From: Nitratireductor sp. XY-223
Lineage (GTDB): Bacteria > Pseudomonadota > Alphaproteobacteria > Rhizobiales > Rhizobiaceae
NCBI RefSeq assembly: GCF_004959855.1
Contig: NZ_SPNT01000001.1
Location: 496,001 to 560,000 of the forward strand
Reading direction: 5' to 3'
Length of the DNA stretch: 64,000 bases
In this document: piece by piece, positions 1 through 9,052 of the stretch
How positions within the stretch are numbered: the first letter of the stretch is position 1
How the letters are laid out: every line of letters begins with the position of its first letter
Position numbers and translations under genes: made by a program
The notes under the pieces: model-generated
Told to the model about the DNA's origin: nothing
What the model saw: the letters and a program-made list of their open reading frames with translations, nothing else
The model's database searches: none

Positions 1-32
1 CCGATCCCATTTCTGTTTTTTTGCCCCGTCCA

Positions 33-1469
33 TCAGCCCGCGTAGACGTAGGACGTCTTGACCGTGGTGTAGAACTCGACCGCGTAACGGCCCTGTTCGC
101 GCGCGCCAAAGGAGGATCCCTTGCGGCCGCCGAACGGCACGTGATAGTCGACACCGGCGGTCGGCAGGTTGACCATCACCATGCCTGCCTCGGCCTTGCG
201 CTTGAAGGCGCGGGCGTGTTTGAGGCTCTGCGTGCAAATACCGGCAGACAGTCCGAAATCCGTGTCATTGGCCACTGCGACGGCCTCGTCGAAATCGGCG
301 ACCTTGATGATCGAGCCGCACGGCCCGAAGATTTCCTCGCGGTTGATGCGCATGTCGTTGCGCGTGCCGACAAATAGAGCGGGGGCCTGGTAGAACCCGT
401 TGTCGGCGAGTTCGAGCCGCTCGCCGCCGATCACCTCATCGGCCTCGCCCCTGGCGATCTCGACATATTCGAGGTTGGAGTTGAGCTGCCTGGCGTCGAC
501 CACCGGTCCGATCTGGGTCGCCTGGTCAAGAGCGTTGCCCACATTGAGCGCCTTCATCGCACGGGTCATCTCGTCGACGAAGGCATCGTGAATGCCAGCT
601 TCGACGATCAGCCGCGACGACGCCGTGCAGCGCTGGCCGGTGGAAAAGAAGGTGCCGTTGATGCAGGCCGGCACCGCGACCGAAAGATCGGCGTCATCGA
701 GCACGACCATGGGGTTCTTGCCGCCCATTTCGAGCTGCACCTTCTTGCGCAGCCGGCCGCAGGTCTCGGCGATGTGCTGGCCGGTTGCCACCGATCCGGT
801 GAAGGAGATTGCGGCGATATCGGGATGACTGATCAGCGCCTCGCCGACCACCGAACCGCGACCCATGACAAGATTGAAGACACCGGCGGGGCAGCCACAT
901 TCGTTGAGGATCCCGGCGATCACGTGCGCACAGCCGGGCGTCAGGTCGGCCGGCTTGAGGACGACGCAGTTGCCGTAGGCAAGGGCCGGGGCGATCTTCC
1001 ATGCGGGAATGGCGATGGGGAAGTTCCACGGTGTGATGAGGCCGACGATGCCGACCGGCTCGCGCGTCACCTCGATGTCGATATCGGGGCGCACCGATGC
1101 CTGCAGGTCGCCCGACTGGCGCAGCGCTTCACCGGCGAAAAACTTGAATACCTGTGCCGCGCGCATGGTTTCGCCGATGCCTTCGGCCAGCGTCTTGCCC
1201 TCTTCGCGTGAAAGCAGCCGACCGATTTCGTCCTTGCGTGCGGCAATGGTATTGCCGACCGCGTCGAGAACGTCATGGCGGGCCTGCGGAGTCGCATCCC
1301 GCCAGGCGGGCAAGGCGGCCTTGGCCGCTTCGACCGCTGCATTGACGCTCTCGTTGTCGCCATAGGAATAGGCGCCGATGACATCCGATACGTCCGACGG
1401 ATTGATGTTGTCCTGATAGTTGCCGAAGCTGATCCAGTCGGCGCCGATCAGATTGTCGTGCTTGGTCAT
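33..1469 (-). CDS. NAD(P)-dependent aldehyde dehydrogenase (semialdehyde dehydrogenase-like)
   Basis: The 478-residue protein is a full-length ALDH-superfamily enzyme that oxidises an aldehyde to a carboxylate with NAD(P). Visible landmarks are the PWNF oxyanion segment (Asn149), FTGSVATG cofactor loop (about 223-230), general-base Glu247 in LEMGGK and nucleophile Cys281 in GQRCTASS. The PFGGRKGSS C-terminal segment resembles succinate and alpha-ketoglutaric semialdehyde dehydrogenases. It is the last gene of the minus-strand operon, directly after a DHDPS-family lyase, a pairing also seen in sugar-acid pathways that end in alpha-ketoglutaric semialdehyde. The start has a good ribosome site (GAGGATCAAA then ATG). 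The exact aldehyde is unknown. Confidence 0.93.
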   Translation of the reverse strand: MTKHDNLIGADWISFGNYQDNINPSDVSDVIGAYSYGDNESVNAAVEAAKAALPAWRDATPQARHDVLDAVGNTIAARKDEIGRLLSREEGKTLAEGIGETMRAAQVFKFFAGEALRQSGDLQASVRPDIDIEVTREPVGIVGLITPWNFPIAIPAWKIAPALAYGNCVVLKPADLTPGCAHVIAGILNECGCPAGVFNLVMGRGSVVGEALISHPDIAAISFTGSVATGQHIAETCGRLRKKVQLEMGGKNPMVVLDDADLSVAVPACINGTFFSTGQRCTASSRLIVEAGIHDAFVDEMTRAMKALNVGNALDQATQIGPVVDARQLNSNLEYVEIARGEADEVIGGERLELADNGFYQAPALFVGTRNDMRINREEIFGPCGSIIKVADFDEAVAVANDTDFGLSAGICTQSLKHARAFKRKAEAGMVMVNLPTAGVDYHVPFGGRKGSSFGAREQGRYAVEFYTTVKTSYVYAG

Positions 1470-1504
1470 TTTGATCCTCTAGCGTGATGTTTCGTTTAAG
1501 ACTG

Positions 1505-2383
1505 TCATAGCGCCTCGAGCTTCTCAATCGCCTCTGACAGGACAGTGTGTTGCGCGTCGTCCAGTTCGCAAAAGGGCGGCAGGACGCGCCGCCATTGGGT
1601 CTCGACCGTGCGGCGCGAGACCAGGAACTTGACAGCCGGGATCAACGGCTGGGCCGAGACTGCGGCGCGGATGTCGGCGATCTTGCCGACAAGTGCCGGA
1701 TCAGGCTCGGCGCGGCTTTCCCAAAGCTGTGCGGAAAGGTGCGGAGCCTCGTTGACGGTCGCCGAGATGCAGCCGGCAAAGCCGCTTGCGGCGGCCTCGC
1801 CGAGCGCCACCTCGGAGCTTGGGAACACCTTGAGATCCGGCAGCCGTGAGGTCAGCTCGCGGCAATAGGAGAGGTCGCCGGACGAATCCTTGATGCCGCG
1901 AAACCGATCGGGCCACATGCCATTGAGCCGCTCGATCAGCGCAACCGACAGGTTGATGCCCGTCATTTGCGGAAAATTGTAGAAATAGACGGCGATCGGG
2001 CGATCCCCGAGCGCTTCGTGCAGGCTTGCATACCAGGCGAACAGGCCGTCTTCGGAGGCGGGCTTGTAGTAGTAGGGCGGCAATACGAGTGCCACGCCGT
2101 AACCGAGATCGTCGGCTGTCTCGGTCAGATCAATTGTTTCGGCGAGCGAGGGCGTGCCGGTTCCGACCATAAGCCGGGACCGGTCCAGGTCCTCGGCTGC
2201 CCAGGCCATGACGGTTTTCCGCGCGGAAGCGGCGAACGAGTTGGCCTCGCCGGTCGAACCCAGCACGTTGAGGCCGTCGCAGCCGTTTTCGAGCGCCCAG
2301 CGGCAATGGGCGATAAAAAGGTCGCGGATCGGCTCTCCACCGGTCGCGATCGGCGTGGGGACGGCGGCAATGACACCTTGCAT
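1505..2383 (-). CDS. Dihydrodipicolinate synthase family (class I pyruvate-type) lyase
   Basis: This 292-residue TIM-barrel protein keeps the family signature: GSTGE (about 42-46) for carboxylate binding, Tyr135 in YNFP, and Schiff-base Lys165 in GIKDSSGD. Family members make or break C-C bonds through a pyruvate-type imine, or dehydrate and deaminate 2-keto acids. It is unlikely to be lysine-biosynthetic DapA because it lies inside a catabolic operon between a ferredoxin and an aldehyde dehydrogenase. Its ATG directly follows the ferredoxin stop (TAG ATG) and has no convincing ribosome site, so translation is probably coupled. A hydratase-aldolase or a keto-deoxy-sugar-acid dehydratase role is inference. 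Confidence 0.88.
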   Translation of the reverse strand: MQGVIAAVPTPIATGGEPIRDLFIAHCRWALENGCDGLNVLGSTGEANSFAASARKTVMAWAAEDLDRSRLMVGTGTPSLAETIDLTETADDLGYGVALVLPPYYYKPASEDGLFAWYASLHEALGDRPIAVYFYNFPQMTGINLSVALIERLNGMWPDRFRGIKDSSGDLSYCRELTSRLPDLKVFPSSEVALGEAAASGFAGCISATVNEAPHLSAQLWESRAEPDPALVGKIADIRAAVSAQPLIPAVKFLVSRRTVETQWRRVLPPFCELDDAQHTVLSEAIEKLEAL

Positions 2384-2749
2384 CTATCGTGAACTTTCTT
2401 TCTGTGCCGCCGTGTCGGCCAGCGGGTTTCGCGGTGCGGCGGCAACGAGCGGATGATCCTTGTCGGCCGGCATATCGGAGTTCCAGCCGCCCGGGCTGCC
2501 GAGCCCGGTGACGGCATCTTCGAAGTACTCCCGGTTGATGGCAACATAAATCTCGTCTTCGGCGGCAACTTCGTCGTCCCATCGGATGGCGTCGACCGGG
2601 CAGACGCTTTCGCAAAGGCCGCACTCGATGCACTCGACCGGGTGGATGTAGTACATGCGCGCGCCTTCATAGATGCAGTCGACCGGGCACACGGCGGTGC
2701 ACTCGCCGTCCTTGACGTCAATGCACTCGCTTTTGATGATCAGCGTCAT
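2384..2749 (-). CDS. FdxA-like 4Fe-4S (3Fe-4S/4Fe-4S) ferredoxin
   Basis: The 121-residue protein begins with two cysteine motifs typical of FdxA-type ferredoxins: a CIDVKDGEC...CPVDC set near residues 9-28 and a CIECGLCESVCP set near 40-51. The spacing fits a 3Fe-4S plus 4Fe-4S or two-4Fe-4S protein. A roughly 50-residue tail beyond the clusters has no recognised domain. Placed between the enoyl-CoA hydratase and the DHDPS-family lyase, it is a likely electron acceptor for the FAD oxidoreductase upstream in the same operon. That partnership is inferred from context only. Confidence 0.92.
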   Translation of the reverse strand: MTLIIKSECIDVKDGECTAVCPVDCIYEGARMYYIHPVECIECGLCESVCPVDAIRWDDEVAAEDEIYVAINREYFEDAVTGLGSPGGWNSDMPADKDHPLVAAAPRNPLADTAAQKESSR

Positions 2750-2764
2750 GGTGCTCTGACTGCC

Positions 2765-3541
2765 CTAGCGGCCCTTCCACTGCGGAGGACGCTTCTCGCG
2801 GAACGCCGCAACGCCCTCCTCGCCGTCCTCGCTGTTCAGTGCAGCAACCAGTTCGGGTAGCCTCTGTGCGTACGCTTCATGCGGGGCCAAATGGGAGGTT
2901 TTCCTGATAGTGGCCTTGATTGCCGCAATGGAAAGAGGCGCGCAGGCCACGATATCGGCGACCCAGCGGTCGACTTCCTCGTCCAATTGGTCGGCGGACA
3001 CAACCGAGTTCAGCAGGCCATGTGCGGCGGCCTCACTTGCCGACATCAGACGACCCGTCATCATTAGTCCGGCGGCAATTTTTTCGGGAATCATCCGTTG
3101 CAGCATCACCATGCCCCCATCAAGCGGCACACGGCCGACCTTTGCCTCGGGGAGACCAAACCGGGCGGTGTCAGCCGCGATCACGATATCGCAGCCAAGA
3201 ACCATCTCCAGACCACCCCCCAATGCCAGACCATTGACGCGTGCGATGACCGGCACGCTCAAGCCTTGGCGCATGGCGATACCGCCAAAGCAGTTGGGGC
3301 TGCGCGATGACCAGTAGTCCAGACCAGACTTGCCTTCGTCAGATTTCAGATCCGCACCGGCGCAAAAAGCACGGTCGCCGCTCCCGGTCAGCACGACACA
3401 GCGGATGCTTTCATTCGCCTCGATTTCGGTCCAGATCCGCTCCAGTTCGGCTTCCGTCGGCGCATCGACCGCGTTCATTCGGTCGGGGCGGTTGATCGTG
3501 ATCCTGGCGACGCAATCGGTAATCTGAAAATCAACGCTCAT
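2765..3541 (-). CDS. Enoyl-CoA hydratase/isomerase family protein
   Basis: The 258-residue crotonase-fold protein shows the oxyanion-hole segments AFCAGADLK (about 58-66) and NGLALGGGLEM (about 105-115), and the FGLPEAKVG stretch that carries one catalytic-type glutamate. The usual IPGGGG glycine run reads VPLDGG here, so substrate or chemistry may differ from classical hydration. It overlaps the CoA-transferase gene by ATGA, giving translational coupling and implying it acts on the CoA ester that enzyme makes. Hydratase, isomerase or hydrolase activity cannot be told apart from sequence. Confidence 0.92.
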   Translation of the reverse strand: MSVDFQITDCVARITINRPDRMNAVDAPTEAELERIWTEIEANESIRCVVLTGSGDRAFCAGADLKSDEGKSGLDYWSSRSPNCFGGIAMRQGLSVPVIARVNGLALGGGLEMVLGCDIVIAADTARFGLPEAKVGRVPLDGGMVMLQRMIPEKIAAGLMMTGRLMSASEAAAHGLLNSVVSADQLDEEVDRWVADIVACAPLSIAAIKATIRKTSHLAPHEAYAQRLPELVAALNSEDGEEGVAAFREKRPPQWKGR

Positions 3542-4710
3542 ATTGCAACCTTGTCCTTGGCCGGACGCAGTCCGAATTCACCGAGGACCTCATCCGTGTG
3601 CTCGCCGAGCCGCGGCGGCGTGTGGCGAACGGTCAGGGGCGCGGCGCTCATGTGGACGGGCGATCCGACAAGCCGGAGCGGCCCTAGCACCGGATGGTCG
3701 ATATCGACCAGCATATCGTTGATCGCCGTCTGCGGATCGTCGAGCGCGTCGCCCAGCGGGCGCACCGGCGCGCACAACAGGTCCTGACCCTCAAGCCGTT
3801 CGAGCCAGTGGGCCGTCGTGTTGGTCGCGAAGTGCTTGCGGAAAAGCTCCTGCAGATAGGGCTTGTTCTTGCGCTGCGCGGCAAGGTCCGGATATTGCGG
3901 CGAGATATCGTCGATGCCGAGCGCCGTGCAGATATCGCGCAGCGGGTTGGCCTTGAAGGCGCCGACAAGGACGATGGCGCCGTCGGTGGTGTCGAACACG
4001 CCCGTCAGCGGCATGGCCGCCCAGTTGAGCACCTCGCGGTGCTTGCTCCATTGCGCCGCTTCCTGCATCTGCATCGCGATCATCGAATCGTAGAGCGATA
4101 CGCCGACCTTCTGTCCGACCCCGGTCTTCTCGCGCATCAAAAGTGCCGCCAGGACGCCCTGAACCAGGTGCATCCCGGCGGTGTAGTCACACAGGGTGGT
4201 CGGATAGATGGAGCGCGGAACGGACGGGTCGGCGGTTTTTTCCATGACACCGCTCATTGCCTGCGCGAGCACGTCCTGTCCGCCCTTGTGGGCGTAGGGA
4301 CCCTTCTCGCCAAAACCGGTGCCCGAGGCGCAAATGATGCGAGGATTGATCTTCCTGAGGTCCTCGTAGCCGAAACCGAGCCTTTCCATGACGCCGGCGC
4401 GGAAATTGTCGACGACCACATCGCTGTGCTTCACCAGTTCGTAGATGGCGTTCTTGCCTTCCTCCGACTTGGTGTCGATCTCGATGGAGCGCTTGTTGCG
4501 GTTGAGCGACGAGAATACCGCGTTGTTCATCGCCGCTTCCGAGGTCTCTCCGAAGAAGTTGCGCGAGAGGTCGCCGGCGCCCGGTCGTTCTATCTTGATG
4601 ACGTCGGCGCCGAAATCGGCCAGCATCTGCGTCGCGCACGGGCCGAGCATCACCTGCGTGAAATCGAGGATGCGCACGCCGTCGAGGGGCATTGTGTCTG
4701 TTTGTGTCAT
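3538..4710 (-). CDS. CaiB/BaiF family (class III) CoA-transferase
   Basis: The 390-residue protein is a normal-length family III CoA-transferase. It has the N-terminal GVRILDFTQVMLGP segment, the IKIERPGAGD loop, and the probable catalytic Asp175 in CDYTAGM. These enzymes move CoA between carboxylic acids and work as intertwined dimers in the cytoplasm. The gene has a good ribosome site (GAGGACAAGAACA then ATG) and its stop overlaps the enoyl-CoA hydratase start. In this operon it probably activates the pathway acid to its CoA ester without ATP. Donor and acceptor are unknown. Confidence 0.93.
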   Translation of the reverse strand: MTQTDTMPLDGVRILDFTQVMLGPCATQMLADFGADVIKIERPGAGDLSRNFFGETSEAAMNNAVFSSLNRNKRSIEIDTKSEEGKNAIYELVKHSDVVVDNFRAGVMERLGFGYEDLRKINPRIICASGTGFGEKGPYAHKGGQDVLAQAMSGVMEKTADPSVPRSIYPTTLCDYTAGMHLVQGVLAALLMREKTGVGQKVGVSLYDSMIAMQMQEAAQWSKHREVLNWAAMPLTGVFDTTDGAIVLVGAFKANPLRDICTALGIDDISPQYPDLAAQRKNKPYLQELFRKHFATNTTAHWLERLEGQDLLCAPVRPLGDALDDPQTAINDMLVDIDHPVLGPLRLVGSPVHMSAAPLTVRHTPPRLGEHTDEVLGEFGLRPAKDKVAI

Positions 4711-4721
4711 TGTTCTTGTCC

Positions 4722-6086
4722 TCAGGCGGTAACGGTGTCTTCGATGAGGGCGTTGGCGGACGGGACGTCGCCCGGGTCGGCGCCTTGCGCCCGCATCTGC
4801 TTCTGGATCAGCTTCGCGTCGACATCGCGCAGCGCGCCGCCGCTGTTCAGCGCCAGCGACACCGCGACGCCGGCGGCCTCGCCCTGCGCCATGCAGGGCG
4901 GGATCTCGCGCGAAAGTTTCTGCGCGTCGCTGTCGACGGAATAGTGCCTGCCGGCGACGATCAGGTTGTCGATGCCTTTCGGAAGCAGGGCCCGGTAGGG
5001 CGTGTAGTAGTCGCGGCCGCGGCAGACGCTGTCAGCAAAATAGCGGCGGCTGGCGACGTCCTTCTTGGTCACCACATATTCGCCCCGAAGAAGCCGGGTC
5101 TGCCGAATTCCCAACTGTTCGGCGGCACCCAGCATCTTGGCGTTTTCGAAACCGGGAAGATTCTCGCGGGCGAAATGCAGGAGGTTCATCATGCGCTCTC
5201 GGCCCTCGAACTCAGCAGCGACCATGTCCTCGGGCGAGATGCCGTCATAGCCCGGCATGTGCGGGCAGTTGCACCACACCACGCCGGGCAGGGGCGTTTT
5301 GAGCCACCACATGCCCCAGGCGCCGCCGATGCGCCGGCGCGCCTCGCGGTCGAGCTTCTTGTAGGCCTCCGGTTCGCTGTATTCGAAGGCCTCGGCCTTG
5401 TCCGTGTCGACGTCCGACAGCCGGAAGACCGTGGTGACGATGTATTGGCCGTTGATGAATGATGCGCCGGCGGATGCCGCGACATCGAGGTCGCCGGAGG
5501 CGTCGATGACCATGTCGGCCTTGATCGCCTGCCGCCCGAGTTTCGTCTGGACGATGATGCCCGTGACCTTGTTGTCCTCGACCAGCGCTTCTGAGAACCA
5601 GCTGTGCAGGCGCAGATTGACCCCGGCCTCGCGTACGAGGTCCAGACTCACCCGCTTCCAGCAGTCCGGATCGAAGGCGACGGCGTGGATGATCGGCTGG
5701 GGCATGCCGGTCTTGTGGAAGTCGATGCAGCCCCAGCGCGACCATTTCTGCCACATCTCCCAGTTGGTCAGGCAGTCTTCGCGGGGAGGATAAACGGCGC
5801 CGTCCTGGCTTTCCATGCGGTCGACGAACTCATTGACAATGCCGGTGGTGACGATCTCGTTGCCCTCGTTGACCATGTCGTCGAGAACCAGGACCATGCC
5901 GCCGGATGCCATGCCGCCGAGGTGGTGATAGCGTTCGACGAGGGTCACGGAGCAACCGTTGCGGGCCGCCGATACGGCGGCGGTCAGGCCGGCGGGACCT
6001 GCGCCGATGACCACTACGTCCGAAGCGGCGACGACCGGTATCTGTTGACTTGACGACAGGACGAAATCTTTTGTCTGTTCAGCCAT
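4722..6086 (-). CDS. FAD-dependent oxidoreductase (FAD_oxidored family)
   Basis: The 454-residue protein opens with a Rossmann FAD motif (VVVIGAGPAGLTAA) at about residues 21-34, followed by the HHLGGMASGGM segment typical of the PF12831-like family. A second dinucleotide region, MVIDASGD, lies mid-protein. I place the start at 6086 because AAGGAG sits nine bases upstream; a longer frame begins at 6110 but has no such site. It follows the transporter genes and precedes the CoA-transferase, so it probably carries out an early oxidation of the imported compound. The nearby ferredoxin may be its electron partner. Substrate unknown. Confidence 0.88.
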   Translation of the reverse strand: MAEQTKDFVLSSSQQIPVVAASDVVVIGAGPAGLTAAVSAARNGCSVTLVERYHHLGGMASGGMVLVLDDMVNEGNEIVTTGIVNEFVDRMESQDGAVYPPREDCLTNWEMWQKWSRWGCIDFHKTGMPQPIIHAVAFDPDCWKRVSLDLVREAGVNLRLHSWFSEALVEDNKVTGIIVQTKLGRQAIKADMVIDASGDLDVAASAGASFINGQYIVTTVFRLSDVDTDKAEAFEYSEPEAYKKLDREARRRIGGAWGMWWLKTPLPGVVWCNCPHMPGYDGISPEDMVAAEFEGRERMMNLLHFARENLPGFENAKMLGAAEQLGIRQTRLLRGEYVVTKKDVASRRYFADSVCRGRDYYTPYRALLPKGIDNLIVAGRHYSVDSDAQKLSREIPPCMAQGEAAGVAVSLALNSGGALRDVDAKLIQKQMRAQGADPGDVPSANALIEDTVTA

Positions 6087-6200
6087 TTTTACTTGCTCCT
6101 TGGGGCGCAACTGACCTGCCGAACGGCTATTCGGTTGCTGTTATATTCCAATTTTTCAGCGGCTTAAGGGATTGCCTTACAAATTCGGTTCAAGCGTTCC

Positions 6201-7037
6201 CTATGTGTGCCAACGGATTATTCTTCGCTCCGCAACCGACACGATTGCGAACAGCAGCACCGACAGGCCCGACGACATGAACACGGTCGCGTAGAGCAGC
6301 GGTGAGCGGTAGTTGAACATCGAATCGAGGATCAGCGCACCCAGTCCGTAGTCAGCCCCGATCCATTCGCCGACGATGGCTCCGATCACGCAGGTGGTCG
6401 CGGCGATCTTGAGCGCCGAAAACAGGAACGGAAGCGAGGAGGGCAGTCGGATCTTCCAGAATATTTCCGATTTGGATGCCGACAAAATTCGTGCGAGTTC
6501 CAGGGCTTGCGGGCTGACCGACTGCAGGCCGCGTACCATGTTGACGAGTGTGGGAAAGAAACAGATCATCGCTGCGATCACCACCTTGGTCGTCAGCCCG
6601 GGGCCGAAAATCAGTGCCAGGATCGGTGCGATTGCCAGGATCGGGATCGTGTTGATGAAGACGGCAATCGGAAAGAATGCCTTTTCCGCGGATTTCGAGT
6701 GCACGAAGGCGATGGCGATGAACACCGCCGCGAGATTTCCGGTGATGAACCCGAGCACGGCCTCAAGCAGTGTCGGCCAGAAATTCGCCAGCAGTATGGG
6801 GAACTGCGAGACGAGCTTTTCGGCAACATCGCTGGGAGCCGGTGCGATATAGGTCGGCACGCCGAACAGCCGCACGCCAATTTGCCATATAATCAGCAGG
6901 CAGATCACGGTTCCGATCGGAATGGCAATGGATTCGATCTTGCGACGCCGTTCGAATTTCTGCTCCGCGATCAGAGCCTTTTCCGTCGTTTCGTCGTTTT
7001 CGACGTCGCCTGGATTTGCTTTGTCCACCATGGTCAT
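6201..7037 (-). CDS. ABC transporter permease, NitT/TauT (SsuC/TauC-like) type
   Basis: The 278-residue integral membrane protein has about six hydrophobic segments and an EAA-type cytoplasmic loop near residues 160-190 (ELARILSASKSEIFWKIRLP). This is the pattern of BPD_transp_1 permeases that serve taurine, sulfonate, nitrate or pyrimidine-precursor importers. I take ATG 7037, which forms TGATG with the ATPase stop and has GGAG nine bases upstream, rather than the ATG at 7043. The 114-base gap to the oxidoreductase gene holds nothing I recognise beyond a weak 5-bp hairpin. Confidence 0.92.
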   Translation of the reverse strand: MTMVDKANPGDVENDETTEKALIAEQKFERRRKIESIAIPIGTVICLLIIWQIGVRLFGVPTYIAPAPSDVAEKLVSQFPILLANFWPTLLEAVLGFITGNLAAVFIAIAFVHSKSAEKAFFPIAVFINTIPILAIAPILALIFGPGLTTKVVIAAMICFFPTLVNMVRGLQSVSPQALELARILSASKSEIFWKIRLPSSLPFLFSALKIAATTCVIGAIVGEWIGADYGLGALILDSMFNYRSPLLYATVFMSSGLSVLLFAIVSVAERRIIRWHT

Positions 7038-7840
7038 CAGCATGTCTCCAGCAGTTCGCGCAGATGGGCTGCGTGCCGAGTGAATTCAGGCGTGTCGCGC
7101 AGCTTGATCTCGCGCGGATGGGGCAGGTCGATATCGACCACTTCGCGCAGTCTTCCGGGATGGGCAGCCAGCATCAGCACCTTCTGACCCAGGAAAACAG
7201 CCTCCGGGATGGAGTGGGTGACAAAGAGGATCGTCACGCCGGTTTCCTGCCAGATTTTGAGCAACTGCAAATTCAGATGGTCGCGGGTCATTTCATCGAG
7301 CGCGCCGAAGGGTTCGTCCATCAGCAGAAGCTTCGGCTTGCAGACGAGCGCTCGGGCGATGGCAACGCGCTGACGCATGCCGCCGGACAGTTCGTGGGGC
7401 AAGGCATCCTCGCGACCGGACAATCCGACCAGATCAAGCAGCTCCGACGGGCTCTTCTCACTGATCGGGATCTTCACCCCGCGCTTGCGGCCGATTTCCA
7501 GCGGAAGCTCGACATTTTGCAGGGCCGTGCGCCAGGGCAGCAGCGTTGCATCCTGGAAAACGAAGGCGAACTCGCGTGCAAGCCGGGCCGCCTCGGTCGA
7601 TTTTCCGAAGATGCTGACCTCACCGGAGGCTGCCGGGATCAGGTCGGACACCAGCCTGAGCATGGTGGACTTGCCGCAGCCGGAAGGTCCGAGAATGGTG
7701 TAGAACGCGCCGTCCTCGACGTCGAGGCTGAGATTCTCGATAGCTGTAAAAGAACCGAAACGCACGTAGGCGTTCTTCAGGGATGCGGCAACCGGAGGAG
7801 AACCGGTTGCCGCTGCCTGGACTGTTGCACCAGAAGGCAT
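7037..7840 (-). CDS. ABC transporter ATP-binding protein, NitT/TauT type
   Basis: The 267-residue ATPase contains Walker A GPSGCGKST (about 53-61), a Q-loop, the signature LSGGMRQRVAIARAL and Walker B LLLMDEPFGALD, so it should be active. It lies five bases after the binding-protein gene and overlaps the permease start by one base, making a standard three-gene importer. The N-terminal 25 residues (Ala/Pro-rich) precede the nucleotide-binding fold. It energises uptake of the operon's unknown substrate. Confidence 0.94.
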   Translation of the reverse strand: MPSGATVQAAATGSPPVAASLKNAYVRFGSFTAIENLSLDVEDGAFYTILGPSGCGKSTMLRLVSDLIPAASGEVSIFGKSTEAARLAREFAFVFQDATLLPWRTALQNVELPLEIGRKRGVKIPISEKSPSELLDLVGLSGREDALPHELSGGMRQRVAIARALVCKPKLLLMDEPFGALDEMTRDHLNLQLLKIWQETGVTILFVTHSIPEAVFLGQKVLMLAAHPGRLREVVDIDLPHPREIKLRDTPEFTRHAAHLRELLETC

Positions 7841-7845
7841 TTTGC

Positions 7846-8889
7846 TTATCCGTATTTGGGCCGATCGGCGGCTGTTGCCTCGAGGACCGACAGGGTCATC
7901 ATATCGTCGACCTTGGGCGGGTCGCCTTCAAACTGACCGAGTGCGGCGTAGGCGTCAATCTGAGCCTGCCAGTTTTCGCGGGTCATGGAGCCCCAGCCGT
8001 TCTTGGCCGTAACGGCATTGAACGAATATCCGTCAACGAGCGGAACGGCTTTGAGTTCGCTTGCCAGGTCGAGATTCGGATAACGCTCGACGAGGAATTC
8101 GCACGCCTGTTCCTGGTTCTCGTGGACCCAGCCCCAACCCTTGGCGCTGACGCGGATCATGGCGTCGACCTTGTCGCGGTGTTCGGCGAGCGTTGTGTCG
8201 GTCACGTAATAGGGGTTGGCGTAAAGCTGGATGCCGGCATCCCACAGGCTCAGATCAACCCGCTGGTCGCCGAGCACCGAAAGGGCGTTGACGTTGGTGG
8301 TCCAGCCGGTGACGACGTCCGCCTGGCCGGTCATCAATACCGACATATCGCTGCCGCTGACGATCACTTCCAGATCGTCCTCGTTGATGTTGTTCTTGGC
8401 CAAAAGCGCACGCAGCAAAATGCGTGCCGTGCCGTTGGTGGCGACCTTCTTGCCGATGAGGTCCTGCGGCGTGTTGACCGGGTTGGACTTCAAGGAAAAG
8501 TAGGTGAACGGATGCTGTTGGTAACCGGCTGCTATGCATTTGATCGGAATGCCGGCCGCGCGCGCCAGCATCAGCGACGGGCTGGAGGAAATCGAGCCGA
8601 GATTGGCACGTCCCGAAGCGACGGATGCAACACCGTCAATATTCGGTCCGCCAGGAACGATCTCGAGGCTGAGGCCTTCGTCCTTGTAGTAACCGAGCTT
8701 GTCGGCGGCGACCTCGCCGAGAATGCCGTTCGACGCCAGCCAGCCGAGCTGCATGGTGACCTTGAATTCATCGGCGGCTGCCGCCTTGTCGATGTTAATC
8801 ATCGTGCCGGTGAATGCCGCGCCTGCGGCTGCGCCCATGCCCTTGAGAAGCGTGCGTCTGTGAATCTGATGATTGGCCTTGATTGACAT
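7846..8889 (-). CDS. ABC transporter substrate-binding protein, NMT1/NitT-TauT family
   Basis: The 347-residue periplasmic protein has an N-terminal twin-arginine-like leader (HRRTLLKGMGAAAGAAF) ending near residue 38. The mature part begins like NMT1/SsuA/ThiY proteins (VTMQLGWLASNG). The start at 8889 is set by GGGAGGAATTA just upstream; a longer in-frame reading lacks a ribosome site. As first gene of the minus-strand operon it probably delivers the substrate that the downstream enzymes degrade. NMT1-like proteins bind pyrimidine-type and other small molecules, which makes the sequence only weakly informative about ligand. Confidence 0.92.
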   Translation of the reverse strand: MSIKANHQIHRRTLLKGMGAAAGAAFTGTMINIDKAAAADEFKVTMQLGWLASNGILGEVAADKLGYYKDEGLSLEIVPGGPNIDGVASVASGRANLGSISSSPSLMLARAAGIPIKCIAAGYQQHPFTYFSLKSNPVNTPQDLIGKKVATNGTARILLRALLAKNNINEDDLEVIVSGSDMSVLMTGQADVVTGWTTNVNALSVLGDQRVDLSLWDAGIQLYANPYYVTDTTLAEHRDKVDAMIRVSAKGWGWVHENQEQACEFLVERYPNLDLASELKAVPLVDGYSFNAVTAKNGWGSMTRENWQAQIDAYAALGQFEGDPPKVDDMMTLSVLEATAADRPKYG

Positions 8890-9017
8890 TAATTCCTCCC
8901 ATTGCGGGTTCAATTGCGACCCATGCCGACAGAAACGGCGGGAACCGGTCGCTTTCCACACGACTTGACTCTAGTCGCGATTTAGGTGAGGCAAGAAGAA
9001 CCAATATTTGCCAACAG

Positions 9018-9036
9018 TGGTGCAAAAAATGCACCA
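9018..9036. promoter_or_regulatory. Candidate LysR operator between divergent genes
   Basis: A perfect palindrome, TGGTGCA-N5-TGCACCA, lies 17 bases before the LysR start. Inside it the core fits the T-N11-A LysR rule (T9021 to A9033). It sits in the 163-base divergent region between the transporter operon and the regulator. Autoregulation plus control of the operon is the usual arrangement and is inferred here. Confidence 0.55.
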
Positions 9037-9052
9037 CCCTAGCGAGGGCCCC

